A stretch of 64,000 bases of DNA from Pseudomonas sp. GD04019 (GCF_029837695.1 NZ_JAOEEA010000007.1:62001-126000), one strand, 5' to 3'; positions 36,623 through 45,584 are shown, counted from the first letter of the stretch. The notes: generated by a model not told the origin, from the sequence alone. Translations and numbers: made by a program.

Positions 36623-37345
36623 ATGGAGTTGAGCATGACCCTGCAGGCCGGCCTGTGGGGCTGGTTGGCGGCCAGCAGCCTGTTGCTGGGCGCGGCGATC
36701 GGCTTGCTGTGCAAGCTGCCGCGCAAGGTGGTGGCGTCGATCATGGCCTATGGCAGCGGCGTGCTGATCGCCGCCATCTGCTTCGAGCAGTTGCCGGATG
36801 CACTGCGCCTGGGCGGGCATCTGGCGACCCTGGGCGGTATGTTCTGTGGCGGCCTGGTGTTCGTGCTTGCCAGTCGCTGGCTGGAACGTCTGCAGGGCGG
36901 CGGGCAGGGCGCGCTGGTGGGGCTGCTGATCGCCGCAGGAGCCTTTCTCGATGGTATTCCCGAATCCCTAGGTCTGGGGCTCGGTCTGTTGCAGGGTGGC
37001 CAAGTCAGCCTGGTGATGCTGGTGGCGATCTTTCTCTCCAACCTGCCGGAGGGGCTGGCCAGCGCCGCCAGCCTGCGTGACGAAGGGCGCAGCCGGGCCT
37101 GGGTGTTCGGCCTGTGGGGCGTCATCGTGCTGCTCTCCGGGCTGGCAGCCATGGCCGGGCCGGGGCTGTTCGCCGGGCTGCCGGACATCTGGCTGGCCTT
37201 TGTCCTCGGCTTCTCCGCCGGTGCGGTGCTGTGCATGCTGGTGGACAGCATGATTCCCGAGGCCTTCGCCGAAACCCACGCGCTGACCGGGCTGATCACC
37301 CTGAGCGGGTTCATGACCGCGCTGGCGCTGGACAAGGTGATCTGA
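36623..37345 (+). CDS. ZIP family metal transporter-like membrane protein
   Basis: A 240-residue protein with about eight hydrophobic helices. The ZIP signature positions are recognisable: [16 protein letters not shown] (TM4, His replaced by Asp-Gly) and [14 protein letters not shown] (TM5, NxPEG). Classical ZIPs have HxxPEG-type metal ligands; here the first His is missing, so metal specificity may differ or transport may not be of zinc. GAGGAGG lies 5 nt before ATG 36623. pyrF follows after 56 bp on the same strand. Confidence 0.8.
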   Translation: MELSMTLQAGLWGWLAASSLLLGAAIGLLCKLPRKVVASIMAYGSGVLIAAICFEQLPDALRLGGHLATLGGMFCGGLVFVLASRWLERLQGGGQGALVGLLIAAGAFLDGIPESLGLGLGLLQGGQVSLVMLVAIFLSNLPEGLASAASLRDEGRSRAWVFGLWGVIVLLSGLAAMAGPGLFAGLPDIWLAFVLGFSAGAVLCMLVDSMIPEAFAETHALTGLITLSGFMTALALDKVI

Positions 37346-37401
37346 CCGCGGCGGGCGGCTTCCGCTACAATGCCGCGGTTTTCGATTCCTGCGAGCCCGC
37401 C

Positions 37402-38097
37402 ATGTCCTGCCAGACCCCGATCATCGTTGCCCTCGACTTCCCCTCCCGTGACGCCGCCCTGGCCCTGGCCGAGCGGCTGGACCCTAAGCTGTGCCGGGTC
37501 AAGGTCGGCAAGGAACTGTTCACCCGCAGCGGCCCGGCGGTGGTCGAGGCCCTGCAGGCCAAGGGTTTCGAGGTGTTCCTCGACCTCAAATTCCACGATA
37601 TCCCCAACACCACGGCGATGGCGGTCAAGGCTGCCGCCGAGCTGGGCGTGTGGATGGTCAACGTGCATTGCTCGGGCGGCCTGCGCATGATGGCTGCCTG
37701 CCGCGAGGAGCTGGACAAGCTGGCCGGCGCCAAGCCGCTGCTGATCGGCGTGACCGTGCTGACCAGCATGGAGCAGTCCGACCTGGCCGGCATCGGCCTG
37801 GACGTGGTACCGCAGGAGCAGGTGCTGCGCCTGGCCGAGCTGGCCGCCGAAGCCAAGCTGGACGGTCTGGTGTGCTCGGCCCAGGAAGCTCCGGCGCTGA
37901 AGATCGCCCAGCCGACCCTGCAGCTGGTCACTCCCGGTATCCGCCCGGCTGGCAGCGCTGCCGACGATCAGCGCCGCATTCTCACTCCGGCCAAGGCCAT
38001 GGCTGCCGGTTCCGACTTCCTGGTGATCGGTCGCCCGATCAGCCAGGCCGCCGATCCGGGCAAAGCCCTGGCGGACATAGTCGCCGAGCTGGGCTGA
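37402..38097 (+). CDS. pyrF: Orotidine 5'-phosphate decarboxylase
   Basis: A 231-residue TIM barrel that decarboxylates OMP to UMP, the last step of de novo pyrimidine synthesis. The catalytic Lys-Asp array is in [16 protein letters not shown]; the phosphate site includes VTPGIRPAG and FLVIGRPI. The start ATG 37402 ([15 protein letters not shown]) is the usual one. It is a family-standard length. Confidence 0.98.
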   Translation: MSCQTPIIVALDFPSRDAALALAERLDPKLCRVKVGKELFTRSGPAVVEALQAKGFEVFLDLKFHDIPNTTAMAVKAAAELGVWMVNVHCSGGLRMMAACREELDKLAGAKPLLIGVTVLTSMEQSDLAGIGLDVVPQEQVLRLAELAAEAKLDGLVCSAQEAPALKIAQPTLQLVTPGIRPAGSAADDQRRILTPAKAMAAGSDFLVIGRPISQAADPGKALADIVAELG

Positions 38098-38245
38098 CCC
38101 GCTTTGCATCCAGAGGAATGATAGAGGGTATGAGGCCTTCATCATTCCTTTGGATGATCCTGCACATCGCCCCCTGATAGTGCTGCTCGCCGTCGCTGGC
38201 GCTGGCTAGACTCCGCTCACTTCCAACTCCTGCGAGGATGCAGAA

Positions 38246-39007
38246 ATGAGCATGACCTTCTCCGGCAAAGTAGCCCTGGTGACCGGCGGTGCCGCCGGCA
38301 TCGGCCGCGCCACCGCCCAGGCCTTCGCGGCCGAGGGCCTGCAGGTGGTAGTGTCCGACGTCGACGTGAGCGGCGGCGAAGGCACTGTGCAGCTGATTCG
38401 CGATGCCGGTGGCGAGGCCGTGTTCGTGCGTTGCGACGTGACCCGCGACGCCGAGGTCAAGGCCCTCATGGAGCAGGTGATCGCCAGCTTCGGTCGCCTC
38501 GACTACGCCTTCAACAACGCCGGCATCGAGATCGAGAAGGGCAAGCTGGCCGAGGGCAGCGAGGCCGAGTTCGACGCCATCATGGGCGTCAACGTCAAGG
38601 GCGTATGGCTGTGCATGAAGCATCAGCTGCCGCTGCTGCTGGCCCAGGGTGGTGGCGCCATCGTCAACACCGCCTCGGTCGCCGGCCTCGGCGCCGCACC
38701 GAAGATGAGCATCTACGCCGCCTCCAAGCACGCGGTGATCGGCCTGACCAAGTCCGCGGCCGTCGAGTACGCGAAGAAGAAAATCCGCGTCAATGCCGTG
38801 TGCCCGGCGGTGATCGATACCGACATGTTCCGCCGCGCCTACGAGGCTGATCCGAAGAAGGCCGAGTTCGTCGCCGGCATGCACCCGGTCGGGCGTATCG
38901 GCAAGGTCGAGGAAATCGCCGCGGCGGTGCTCTACCTGTGCAGCGATGCGGCCGCCTTCACCACCGGCCACTCGTTGGCCGTGGATGGCGGGGCGACTGC
39001 GATCTGA
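38246..39007 (+). CDS. Short-chain dehydrogenase/reductase (SDR)
   Basis: A 253-residue classical SDR. The NAD(P) motif VTGGAAGIGRA (TGxxxGIG), the NNAG motif (YAFNNAGIE), catalytic Ser (NTASVAGLG) and YAASK (catalytic Tyr and Lys) are present. Asp after the second strand (SDVDVSG) favours NAD. Substrate is unknown. It is a single gene between pyrF and a terminator. Confidence 0.93.
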   Translation: MSMTFSGKVALVTGGAAGIGRATAQAFAAEGLQVVVSDVDVSGGEGTVQLIRDAGGEAVFVRCDVTRDAEVKALMEQVIASFGRLDYAFNNAGIEIEKGKLAEGSEAEFDAIMGVNVKGVWLCMKHQLPLLLAQGGGAIVNTASVAGLGAAPKMSIYAASKHAVIGLTKSAAVEYAKKKIRVNAVCPAVIDTDMFRRAYEADPKKAEFVAGMHPVGRIGKVEEIAAAVLYLCSDAAAFTTGHSLAVDGGATAI

Positions 39008-39011
39008 TGAG

Positions 39012-39037
39012 AAAGGGCGCCGCGAGGCGCCCTTTTT
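39012..39037 (+). terminator. Rho-independent terminator of SDR gene
   Basis: Stem AAAGGGCGCC (39012-39021) with 39026-39035, loop GCGA, followed by T to 39037. Confidence 0.92.
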
Positions 39038-39186
39038 GCATTGCTGCGACTATCCAAGTCGTCTGTCGACCGGATACGGCGCCGCAGTCGAGTAGCTGGG
39101 CCATGCCAGGTAACTATTTGGCACACAAAGCCAGTTACAAGGCCTGGCCGGCTCGTCAAGAATCGCAGGGCTAGTTCGTTCTGGAG

Positions 39187-39197
39187 AACAATAACAA
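39187..39197 (+). promoter_or_regulatory. Candidate Hfq/Crc motif over the BASS start
   Basis: AACAATAACAA contains two overlapping AANAANAA octamers, between the GGAG-type RBS and the ATG at 39197. This is a typical place for Hfq-Crc repression. Inferred. Confidence 0.5.
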
Positions 39198-40093
39198 TGA
39201 CAGCAAGTGCCTTGACCACCACCTTCCTCCCCATCGCCCTGGGCATCATCATGCTCGGCCTGGGGTTGTCGCTGACCCTGGCGGACTTCGCCCGGGTGGT
39301 GAAATTCCCCAAACCCGTGCTGATCGGCCTCGGCTGCCAACTGCTGCTGTTGCCGCTGGTGTGCTTCCTGATCGCCAAGGGCTTCGGCCTGGCGCCGGCT
39401 CTGGCCGTGGGTCTGATGCTGCTGGCCGCATCCCCGGGCGGCACCTCGGCCAACCTCTACAGCCACCTGGCCCATGGTGACGTGGCGCTGAACGTGACGC
39501 TGACCGCGGTGAACTCGGTGGTGGCGATCCTCACCATGCCCTTCATCGTCAACCTGTCGCTGGCTCACTTCATGGAAGGCGACCAGGCCATTCCTCTGCA
39601 GTTCGCCAAGGTGGTGCAGGTGTTCGCTATCGTCCTCGGCCCGGTGGCCATCGGCATGGTCATCCGCAAGCTGGCGCCGGGCTTCGCCAATGCCATGGAG
39701 AAGCCGGTGAAGATCATCTCCGCGCTGTTCCTGCTACTGGTGATCGTGCTGGCCTTCGTCAAGGACTGGCAGACGGTGGTCGACTACGCCCCGGTGGTGG
39801 GCCTTGCCGCGCTGCTGTTCAACCTGATCAGCCTGGCCGTCGGCTACGGCGTGCCGCGTCTGATGAAGCTGCCGCGCCGCCAGGCGGTGGCCATCGGCAT
39901 GGAAATCGGCATCCACAACGGCACCCTGGCCATCGCCCTGGCGCTGAGTCCGATGCTGCTGAACAACGCCACCATGGCGGTGCCGGCGGCGATCTACAGC
40001 TTCATCATGTTCTTCACCGCCGCGGCCTTCGGCTGGTGGGTCAATTTCGCCCATGGCAAGGAACTGGCGGCCGAGGAAGCCCAGGCGGCCTGA
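39197..40093 (+). CDS. Bile acid:sodium symporter (BASS) family transporter
   Basis: A 298-residue membrane protein with about nine to ten helices. The BASS pattern is visible: LGLGLSLTLADFARVVKFPK after TM1, LLAASPGGTSANLYSHLAHGD (the conserved crossover region with sodium-site residues) and EIGIHNGTLAIALALS. Bacterial members import organic acids such as pantoate or pyruvate rather than bile salts; the substrate is unknown. ATG 39197 follows GGAG by about 10 nt. Confidence 0.92.
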   Translation: MTASALTTTFLPIALGIIMLGLGLSLTLADFARVVKFPKPVLIGLGCQLLLLPLVCFLIAKGFGLAPALAVGLMLLAASPGGTSANLYSHLAHGDVALNVTLTAVNSVVAILTMPFIVNLSLAHFMEGDQAIPLQFAKVVQVFAIVLGPVAIGMVIRKLAPGFANAMEKPVKIISALFLLLVIVLAFVKDWQTVVDYAPVVGLAALLFNLISLAVGYGVPRLMKLPRRQAVAIGMEIGIHNGTLAIALALSPMLLNNATMAVPAAIYSFIMFFTAAAFGWWVNFAHGKELAAEEAQAA

Positions 40094-40107
40094 GCGGTTG
40101 CCGCATG

Positions 40108-40136
40108 AAAAAGCCCGGGACCTGCCCGGGCTTTTT
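40108..40136. terminator. Bidirectional terminator between BASS and benE
   Basis: A perfect 12-bp stem AAAAAGCCCGGG (40108-40119) with 40125-40136 and loop ACCTG. A and T runs flank it, serving both convergent genes. Confidence 0.93.
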
Positions 40137-40150
40137 CGTTTCTGCGCGAC

Positions 40151-41356
40151 TCAGCGCTTGCGCCAGTTGAGGATCAGCAGGGTGATGGCGCCGCCGACCA
40201 GGCCCCAGAAGGCCGAGCCGATGCCCAGCAGGCTCATGCCCGAAGCGGTAATCATGAAGGTGATCAGCGCCGCGTCGCGCTCGGCCGGGGCGTTCATCGC
40301 CTGGGCCAGGCCGTTGCCGATGGAGCCGAGCAGGGCGAGCGCTGCGATGGACAGGATCAGGGCGCTGGGCAGGGCGGTGAACAGTGCGGCGAGGGTGGCG
40401 GCGAAGATCCCGGCGATGCCGCAGAACACGCCATTCCACAGGGCTGCGGTGTAGCGCTTGCGCTTGTCCTTGTGGGCCTCGGCGCCGGTGCAGATGGCCG
40501 CGCTGATGGCCGCCAGGTTGATACCGTGGGAGCCGAAGGGCGCCAGTAGCAGCGAGGCGATGCCGGTGGTGGCGATCAGCGGCGAGGGTGGCACGGCGTA
40601 GCCGTCGGCGCGCAACACGGCCAGGCCGGGGATGTTCTGCGAGGCCATGGCCACCACGAACAGCGGCAGGCCGATGCTGATGGCTGCACCCAGGGAGAAG
40701 CTCGGCGTGGTCCATACCGGTACCGCCACTTCCAGCGTGAGGTGGCTGAAGTCCAGCATGCCCAGTGCCGCCGCCATCACCCCACCGACCAGCAATGCGG
40801 CGAGCACCGCGTAGCGCGGCGCCAGGCGCTTGCCGAGCAGGAAGGTGAAGAACATCGCCAGCACCAGCGCGGTACTGGTCTGCGCGGCGACGAAGATCTC
40901 GCTGCCGATGCGGAACAGGATGCCGGCCAGCAGCGCCGCCGCCAGCGAGCCGGGCAGGTGACGCATGACTCGCTCGAAGGCGCCGGACAGGCCGAGCAGG
41001 CTGAGCAGCACGGCGCAGACCACGAAGGCGCCGACCGCTTCCGGATAGCTCACGCCGGGCATGCTGGTGATCAACAGGGCCGCGCCGGGTGTCGACCAAG
41101 CCACCACAACAGGCGTGCGATAGCGCAGCGACAGGGCGATGGTGCAGATGGCCATGCCGATCGACAGCGCCCACAGCCAGGAGGAAATCTGCGCGGCGCT
41201 CAGCCCTGCGGCCTGGCCGGCCTGGAACATCAGCACCAGCGAGCTGGTGTAGCCGGTGAGGGCCGAGACGAAGCCGGCCACCACGGCGGAAGGCGCGGAG
41301 TCGGCGAGGGGGCGTAGTCGACGCGAGGTATCCATGGCTTCCGTGACGTTGCTCAT
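40151..41356 (-). CDS. Benzoate/H+ symporter BenE family
   Basis: A 401-residue 12-TM permease of the BenE family: VVAGFVSALTGYTSSLVLMF near the N-terminus, VVAWSTPGAALLIT (the NCS2-like half-helix motif), ASQNIPGLAVLRADGY and INLAAISAAICTGAEAH. It would import benzoate or a related aromatic acid by proton symport. No ben catabolic genes are nearby, so the substrate is uncertain. ATG 41356 shares one base with the TGA of the LysE gene upstream, so the two are coupled. Confidence 0.92.
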   Translation of the reverse strand: MSNVTEAMDTSRRLRPLADSAPSAVVAGFVSALTGYTSSLVLMFQAGQAAGLSAAQISSWLWALSIGMAICTIALSLRYRTPVVVAWSTPGAALLITSMPGVSYPEAVGAFVVCAVLLSLLGLSGAFERVMRHLPGSLAAALLAGILFRIGSEIFVAAQTSTALVLAMFFTFLLGKRLAPRYAVLAALLVGGVMAAALGMLDFSHLTLEVAVPVWTTPSFSLGAAISIGLPLFVVAMASQNIPGLAVLRADGYAVPPSPLIATTGIASLLLAPFGSHGINLAAISAAICTGAEAHKDKRKRYTAALWNGVFCGIAGIFAATLAALFTALPSALILSIAALALLGSIGNGLAQAMNAPAERDAALITFMITASGMSLLGIGSAFWGLVGGAITLLILNWRKR

Positions 41357-41970
41357 CAGAAGGTTCCCTTGACGTCGATCAGGATAGGGTAGAGCGAAGC
41401 CACCAGCAGCAGGGCCATGCCGATGTTGAAGGCACGCAGCACGCGCGGCTTGTCCAGCCAGCGGCGCAGCAGGCTGCCGGCCACCGTCCACAGGCCCACG
41501 CTGGGGCAGTTGACCAGGGCGAACAGCGCGGCGATCAGCAGTACGTTGGCCAGGAAGCCGTCCTGCGGGGTGTAGGTGGTGATGGCGCCGATGGCCATGA
41601 TCCAGGCCTTGGGGTTGACCCACTGGAAGGCGGCCGCCTGGAGAAAGGTGAACGGCTTGCCGGCCGCCTTGCCACTCGCATCCGGGCTGCCTGCGCCGGC
41701 GATCTTCCAGGCCAGGTACAGCAGGTAGGCGGCACCAGCGTAGCGCAGCGCGGTGTATAGCGGCGGGAACTGTTCGAACAGCTGGCCGAGGCCCAGGCCC
41801 ACGGCCGCCACCAGCACCATGAAGCCCAGGCTGATGCCGAGCATATGCGGCACGCTGCGGCGTACACCGAAGTTCACCCCGGAGGCGAGCAGCATCATGT
41901 TGTTCGGGCCGGGCGTCACCGAGGTGACGAAGGCGAAGAGGATGAAGGCGATCAGCAGTTCCGGGGTCAT
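41356..41970 (-). CDS. LysE/RhtB family amino acid exporter
   Basis: A 204-residue, six-TM protein of the LysE superfamily. The signature TSVTPGPNNMMLLASGVNFG is intact near the N-terminus, and FQWVNPKAWIMAIGA follows. It exports amino acids or related metabolites. AAGGAG lies 6-7 nt before ATG 41970. It is the first gene of a two-gene unit with benE, an uncommon pairing of an exporter and an importer. Confidence 0.92.
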   Translation of the reverse strand: MTPELLIAFILFAFVTSVTPGPNNMMLLASGVNFGVRRSVPHMLGISLGFMVLVAAVGLGLGQLFEQFPPLYTALRYAGAAYLLYLAWKIAGAGSPDASGKAAGKPFTFLQAAAFQWVNPKAWIMAIGAITTYTPQDGFLANVLLIAALFALVNCPSVGLWTVAGSLLRRWLDKPRVLRAFNIGMALLLVASLYPILIDVKGTF

Positions 41971-42107
41971 GGCGATTCTCCTTGGATGCTGGCAGCCTAT
42001 GCGCAGCCCGCCCGGGCGTCGCGATACAGCGGCACCGACAATCGTCGGTACAGTTTCAGATGGCTGTTCGGGCGAAGGAGACTGTTCCACTACTCAAGGA
42101 CATTGCC

Positions 42108-42731
42108 ATGGACCCGACTAATCCTTACGCCGCCCCCACGGTGGAGCTGATCGACGCGCAGGCGCCGCAGAGCCTACCGGGCTGGAGCCCGAGCCAGCTG
42201 CGCCTGCAAGGTTGGCTGAATCTGGTGTCACTAATGGCGACCCTGGTGGGTATCGGCCTGGCCTTCGCGCCGGACCTGCTGACGCTGAGCAATTGGCTAA
42301 GCGCGGCCAGCACCCTGTTGGGCTGCTACCTGGTCGTGCGGCTCAAGGCATTCCTCGAGGCGCGCTTCGATGCCCGTGGCCTTGGCTGGCCGGTGTGGTC
42401 GAGCGTGGTGCTGGGGATCGTGCTGGAGGTGGTTCAGCTGTATTGGGGCGACGCCGAGCTGGCCCAGTTCAGCGCGCCTTCGTTCCTGTACTTCGGGCTG
42501 CTGGCCCTGCTGGGCCTGGTCGTGCTGTGGCTGGGCATTGTGCTGCTGAAAGTGGAGAACGCCTACCCGGTGCTGCGTGTGCTGGCGTGGCTGGAGATCG
42601 CCAGCGGCGTGATGGTCGCCTCGGTGGTGCTACTGGTGGTGGGCGTGCTGCCGCTGCTGGCGGCCATGGTCGCTACGGCCTTGGTGTTCTTCCGTGGCGC
42701 CAAGGAGCTGGAAGGCAGCCAGGCCGCCTGA
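42108..42731 (+). CDS. NPYAAP-motif membrane protein, unknown
   Basis: A 207-residue protein starting MDPTNPYAAPTVEL, a motif common at the N-terminus of small multi-spanning bacterial membrane proteins of unknown function. About five hydrophobic helices follow (LVSLMATLVGIGLAF, LLGCYLVVRL, FLYFGLLALLGLVVLWLG and others). The start at ATG 42108 was chosen over upstream in-frame codons that lack an RBS. It is divergent from LysE and convergent with the MarR gene, ending one base before that gene's stop. Confidence 0.75.
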   Translation: MDPTNPYAAPTVELIDAQAPQSLPGWSPSQLRLQGWLNLVSLMATLVGIGLAFAPDLLTLSNWLSAASTLLGCYLVVRLKAFLEARFDARGLGWPVWSSVVLGIVLEVVQLYWGDAELAQFSAPSFLYFGLLALLGLVVLWLGIVLLKVENAYPVLRVLAWLEIASGVMVASVVLLVVGVLPLLAAMVATALVFFRGAKELEGSQAA

Positions 42732-43187
42732 TCAGTCCTCGCCGCCCCCCGCCTGGCGGGCCTTGCCCAGGGCCTGGTTGATTGCCAGCCAGGCCTGCAC
42801 GGCCGGTTCGCCGGCCTCCTTGAACACTTTCGCCAGCAGCCGCGACTGCTCGTGGCGCAGCGCCTGTTCCAGCTTGGCGCCCTCGACGGTGAGGCCGAGC
42901 TGGCGTTTGCGCTTGTCGTCGCTGGCGGCCACGCTCTCCACCATCGACATTTCCTGCAGCTGGCGCAGCGGCGTATTCAGCGCCTGCTTGGTCACGCCCA
43001 GGTAGCCGAGCAGCTCCTTCACGCTCAGGCCGGGATGACGGGCGATGAAGAACAGGATGCGGTGATGCACGCGGGACAGGCCGCGGCGCGCCAGCATCTC
43101 GTCGGGCTTGGCGGTGAAGGCCTGGTAGCCAAAAAAGAAGGCTTCCATGGCGGCTTGCTGGGAACTCGGCTTTTTCAGGTCAAGCAT
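42732..43187 (-). CDS. MarR family transcriptional regulator
   Basis: A 151-residue winged-helix regulator. The MarR core is clear: LSRVHHRILFFIARHPGLSV, KELLGYLGVTKQALNTPLRQ (recognition helix) and the wing SVAASDDKRKRQLGLT. It is divergent from the aminotransferase-GST unit, with a perfect 17-bp palindrome in the shared intergenic region, so it probably represses that unit and possibly itself. The ligand is unknown. The start is taken at ATG 43187; a longer frame would cross the operator. Confidence 0.9.
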   Translation of the reverse strand: MLDLKKPSSQQAAMEAFFFGYQAFTAKPDEMLARRGLSRVHHRILFFIARHPGLSVKELLGYLGVTKQALNTPLRQLQEMSMVESVAASDDKRKRQLGLTVEGAKLEQALRHEQSRLLAKVFKEAGEPAVQAWLAINQALGKARQAGGGED

Positions 43188-43219
43188 ATTGACGTATCCG
43201 TCCTGGCCGTCGTAGTTTC

Positions 43220-43236
43220 GGTCAAACAGTTTGACC
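43220..43236 (+). promoter_or_regulatory. MarR operator and overlapping -35 of aminotransferase promoter
   Basis: GGTCAAACAGTTTGACC is a perfect palindrome (8-bp arms, one central base). Its right arm supplies TTGACC, a -35 element 16-17 bp from a weak -10 (TGCTAC near 43253). Binding of the divergent MarR protein here would block the promoter. Confidence 0.75.
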
Positions 43237-43269
43237 CAATTTATCCTGCCTGTGCTACCGGTGACTCCC

Positions 43270-44448
43270 ATGGCCTTCTCCGAACGCGTTGCCCGCCTGA
43301 AAAGCTCCCTGATTCGTGAAATCCTCGCTGCGGCGCAACGTCCGGAAGTGATGTCCTTTGCTGGTGGCCTGCCGGCCGAGCCGATGCTGCCGAAGGTGGA
43401 CTGGAACGAGATGCCGGCCTCCATCGGTCAGTACGGCATGAGCGAGGGCGAGCCGGCGCTGCGCGAGGCCATCGCGGCCGAGGCCAACAAACTGGGCGTG
43501 AAGTGCGACGCCAGCCAGGTGCTGATCGTCTGCGGCTCGCAGCAGACCCTGGACCTGGCCAGCAAGCTGTTTATCGATCCGGGCACCGAGATCCTGGTGG
43601 AAGCGCCGACCTACCTGGCTGCGCTGCAATCCTTCCAGCTGTTCGGCGCCGATTGCATCACCGTGCCGCAGGAGGCCGACGGCCCGGAGCTGGAGGCCCT
43701 GCGCGAGCGCCTGCAGCAGCACAAGCCGGCCTTCGCCTACCTGATTCCGACCTTCCAGAACCCGTCCGCCGTGCGCTACAGCGAGGCCAAGCGCGATGCA
43801 GTGGCGGCGCTGCTGGACGAGTTCAACGTCACCCTGATCGAGGACGAGCCGTACCGCGAGCTGGTGTTCGATGCCGGCAGCGCCACGCCCATCGTCAGCC
43901 GCCTGCAGCGCACCAGCTGGATCTACACCGGCACCGTGTCCAAGACCCTGCTGCCGGGCCTGCGCGTCGGTTTCCTGATCGCCAGCCCGGACCTGTTCCC
44001 CCATCTGCTGCGCCTGAAACAGGCGGCCGACCTGCACACCAATCGCATCGGCCAGTGGCAGGCGCTGCAGTGGATCGGTACCGAGAAGTACCAGGCCCAC
44101 CTGGCCGAGCTGCGCGATTTCTACCGCGTGCGTCGCGACGCCATGCAGGTGGCGCTGGAGGAGCATTTCGGTGATCTAGCCACCTGGCAGGTGCCGCAAG
44201 GCGGCCTGTTCTTCTGGCTGACGCTGAAAAACAAACTGGATACCCGCACGCTGCTGCAGCCGGCCATGTCGCAGAACGTGGCGTTCATGCCCGGCGAGCC
44301 GTTCTTCACCGAGCCGGACGCCAATCCTGGCCATCTGCGACTCAACTTCAGCCATGTGCCGCCGGAGAAGCTGGGCGAAGGCCTGTGTCGTCTGGCGGCC
44401 GTTATCCGCGAAGCGCAAGGCGCGCTCGCTGCTCAGGGAGGTCAGTAG
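43270..44448 (+). CDS. PLP-dependent aminotransferase, class I/II (2-aminoadipate/aromatic type)
   Basis: A 392-residue fold-type I aminotransferase without an HTH domain. MSFAGGLPAEPML, GSQQTLDLASKLFIDPGTEI, IPTFQNPSAVRYS, EDEPYRELVF and the PLP-lysine region GTVSKTLLPGLRVGF match the LysN/2-aminoadipate group related to PdxR/MocR C-termini. Possible substrates are aromatic or branched amino acids. ATG 43270 (MAFSERVARLKSS) is selected. A GST gene follows after 2 nt, so they form one operon under a MarR operator. Confidence 0.9.
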   Translation: MAFSERVARLKSSLIREILAAAQRPEVMSFAGGLPAEPMLPKVDWNEMPASIGQYGMSEGEPALREAIAAEANKLGVKCDASQVLIVCGSQQTLDLASKLFIDPGTEILVEAPTYLAALQSFQLFGADCITVPQEADGPELEALRERLQQHKPAFAYLIPTFQNPSAVRYSEAKRDAVAALLDEFNVTLIEDEPYRELVFDAGSATPIVSRLQRTSWIYTGTVSKTLLPGLRVGFLIASPDLFPHLLRLKQAADLHTNRIGQWQALQWIGTEKYQAHLAELRDFYRVRRDAMQVALEEHFGDLATWQVPQGGLFFWLTLKNKLDTRTLLQPAMSQNVAFMPGEPFFTEPDANPGHLRLNFSHVPPEKLGEGLCRLAAVIREAQGALAAQGGQ

Positions 44449-44450
44449 TC

Positions 44451-45053
44451 ATGCTCAAGGTTTACGGCGATTACCGTTCCGGCAACTGCTACAAGGTCAA
44501 GCTGATGCTCAATCTGCTCGGCCACCCGTATGAGTGGCTGCCGATCGACATCCTCAAGGGCGAGACCCAGACCGCGGAGTTCCTGGCCAAGAACCCCAAC
44601 GGCAAGATTCCGGTACTGGAGCTGGAGGATGGCACCTTCCTCTGGGAATCCAACGCCATCCTCAACTTCCTCGCCGATGGCAGCGCGTTCATTCCCACGG
44701 AGCCGCGCCTGCGCACGCAGATGCTGCAGTGGCAGTTCTTCGAGCAGTACAGCCATGAACCCTATGTGGCGGTGGCGCGCTTCATCCAGCTGTACCTGGG
44801 CCTGCCGGAGGCGCGCCGCGCCGAGTACGAGCAGTGCCACAAGGGCGGGCACAAGGCCTTCAAGGTGATGGAGCAGCAGCTGCAGCGCACGCCGTACCTG
44901 GTGGGCGAGCAGTACACCCTGGCCGATATCGCCTTGTACGCCTACACCCATGTGGCGGACGAGGGCGGCTTCGACCTGGCCGCCTACCCGGCGATCAACG
45001 CCTGGCTCGATCGCGTCGCCAGCCATCCCCGGCATGTGAGCATGTTTGGCTGA
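44451..45053 (+). CDS. Glutathione S-transferase
   Basis: A 200-residue canonical GST. The N-terminal thioredoxin-like domain has YGDYRSGNCYKVKLML (catalytic Ser about residue 10), NPNGKIPVLELEDG (cis-Pro) and WESNAILNFLADGS; the C-terminal helical domain has YTLADIALYAYTHVADEGGF. It conjugates or reduces with glutathione. GGGAGG lies about 10 nt before ATG 44451. It is co-transcribed with the aminotransferase. A 6-8 bp GC-rich hairpin at 45062-45084 may end the transcript, though without a T-run. Confidence 0.94.
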   Translation: MLKVYGDYRSGNCYKVKLMLNLLGHPYEWLPIDILKGETQTAEFLAKNPNGKIPVLELEDGTFLWESNAILNFLADGSAFIPTEPRLRTQMLQWQFFEQYSHEPYVAVARFIQLYLGLPEARRAEYEQCHKGGHKAFKVMEQQLQRTPYLVGEQYTLADIALYAYTHVADEGGFDLAAYPAINAWLDRVASHPRHVSMFG

Positions 45054-45124
45054 CAGCTGATCCGGGGCAGTTTGTTTGCCCCGGCTGGTCTGCTGCCGGT
45101 GAGCCCATTCGCGGCGTAACGGGC

Positions 45125-45202
45125 GGTGGAAAATGCTTCGCAGTTTTCCACCCTACGCGGCTGGTTCGTTGCGTAGGGTGGATAACGCTCTGCTTATCCA
45201 CC
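45125..45202. repeat. REPIN-like repeat: two inverted hairpin units
   Basis: Unit 1 pairs GGTGGAAAA (45125-45133) with TTTTCCACC (45144-45152). Unit 2 pairs GGTGGATAA (45177-45185) with TTATCCACC (45194-45202). The flanks CCACCCTACGC and GCGTAGGGTGG are in inverse orientation, so the whole is a REP doublet. It lies between GST and the convergent glutaredoxin-like gene. Confidence 0.75.
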
Positions 45203-45212
45203 ATGGCGTGGC

Positions 45213-45584
45213 TTACTGAGCGGCGAAGCGTTCGTTCAGGTAGGCACCGATGGCCTTGGACTCATACAGCCAGCGCACTTCGCCCGATTCCTCGATGCGC
45301 AGGCAGGGCACCTGCACCTTGCCGCCCTGTTCCAGCAGTTCCTGACGGCGCCCGGCGTCGTTCTTGGCGTCGCGCAGCGCCACTGGCACATTCAGGCGGT
45401 GCAGGGTGCGGCGGGTCTTCACGCAGAACGGGCAGGCATGGAACTGGTAGAGGGCAAGGCCCTGGGCTGCGTTCTCGACCTGGGCCTGTTCCTGCGGGCT
45501 GCGCTTGAGCTTGCGCGGGCGGGTGATGAAGTCGAGAAAGATGATGATCTGGCCGAGGCCGATCCGCAGTGCCTTGATAAGCAT
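45213..45584 (-). CDS. Glutaredoxin-like/GST N-terminal domain protein with N-terminal hydrophobic helix
   Basis: A 123-residue protein. An N-terminal hydrophobic stretch (about residues 5-21, ALRIGLGQIIIFLDFI) precedes a thioredoxin-fold domain with the redox motif CPFC (51-54), the cis-Pro loop QVPCLRIEE and the GSH-binding YESKAIGAYL. It could be a membrane-tethered glutaredoxin facing the cytosol. ATG 45584 is the only plausible start. It stands alone between two intergenic repeats or spacers. Confidence 0.87.
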   Translation of the reverse strand: MLIKALRIGLGQIIIFLDFITRPRKLKRSPQEQAQVENAAQGLALYQFHACPFCVKTRRTLHRLNVPVALRDAKNDAGRRQELLEQGGKVQVPCLRIEESGEVRWLYESKAIGAYLNERFAAQ

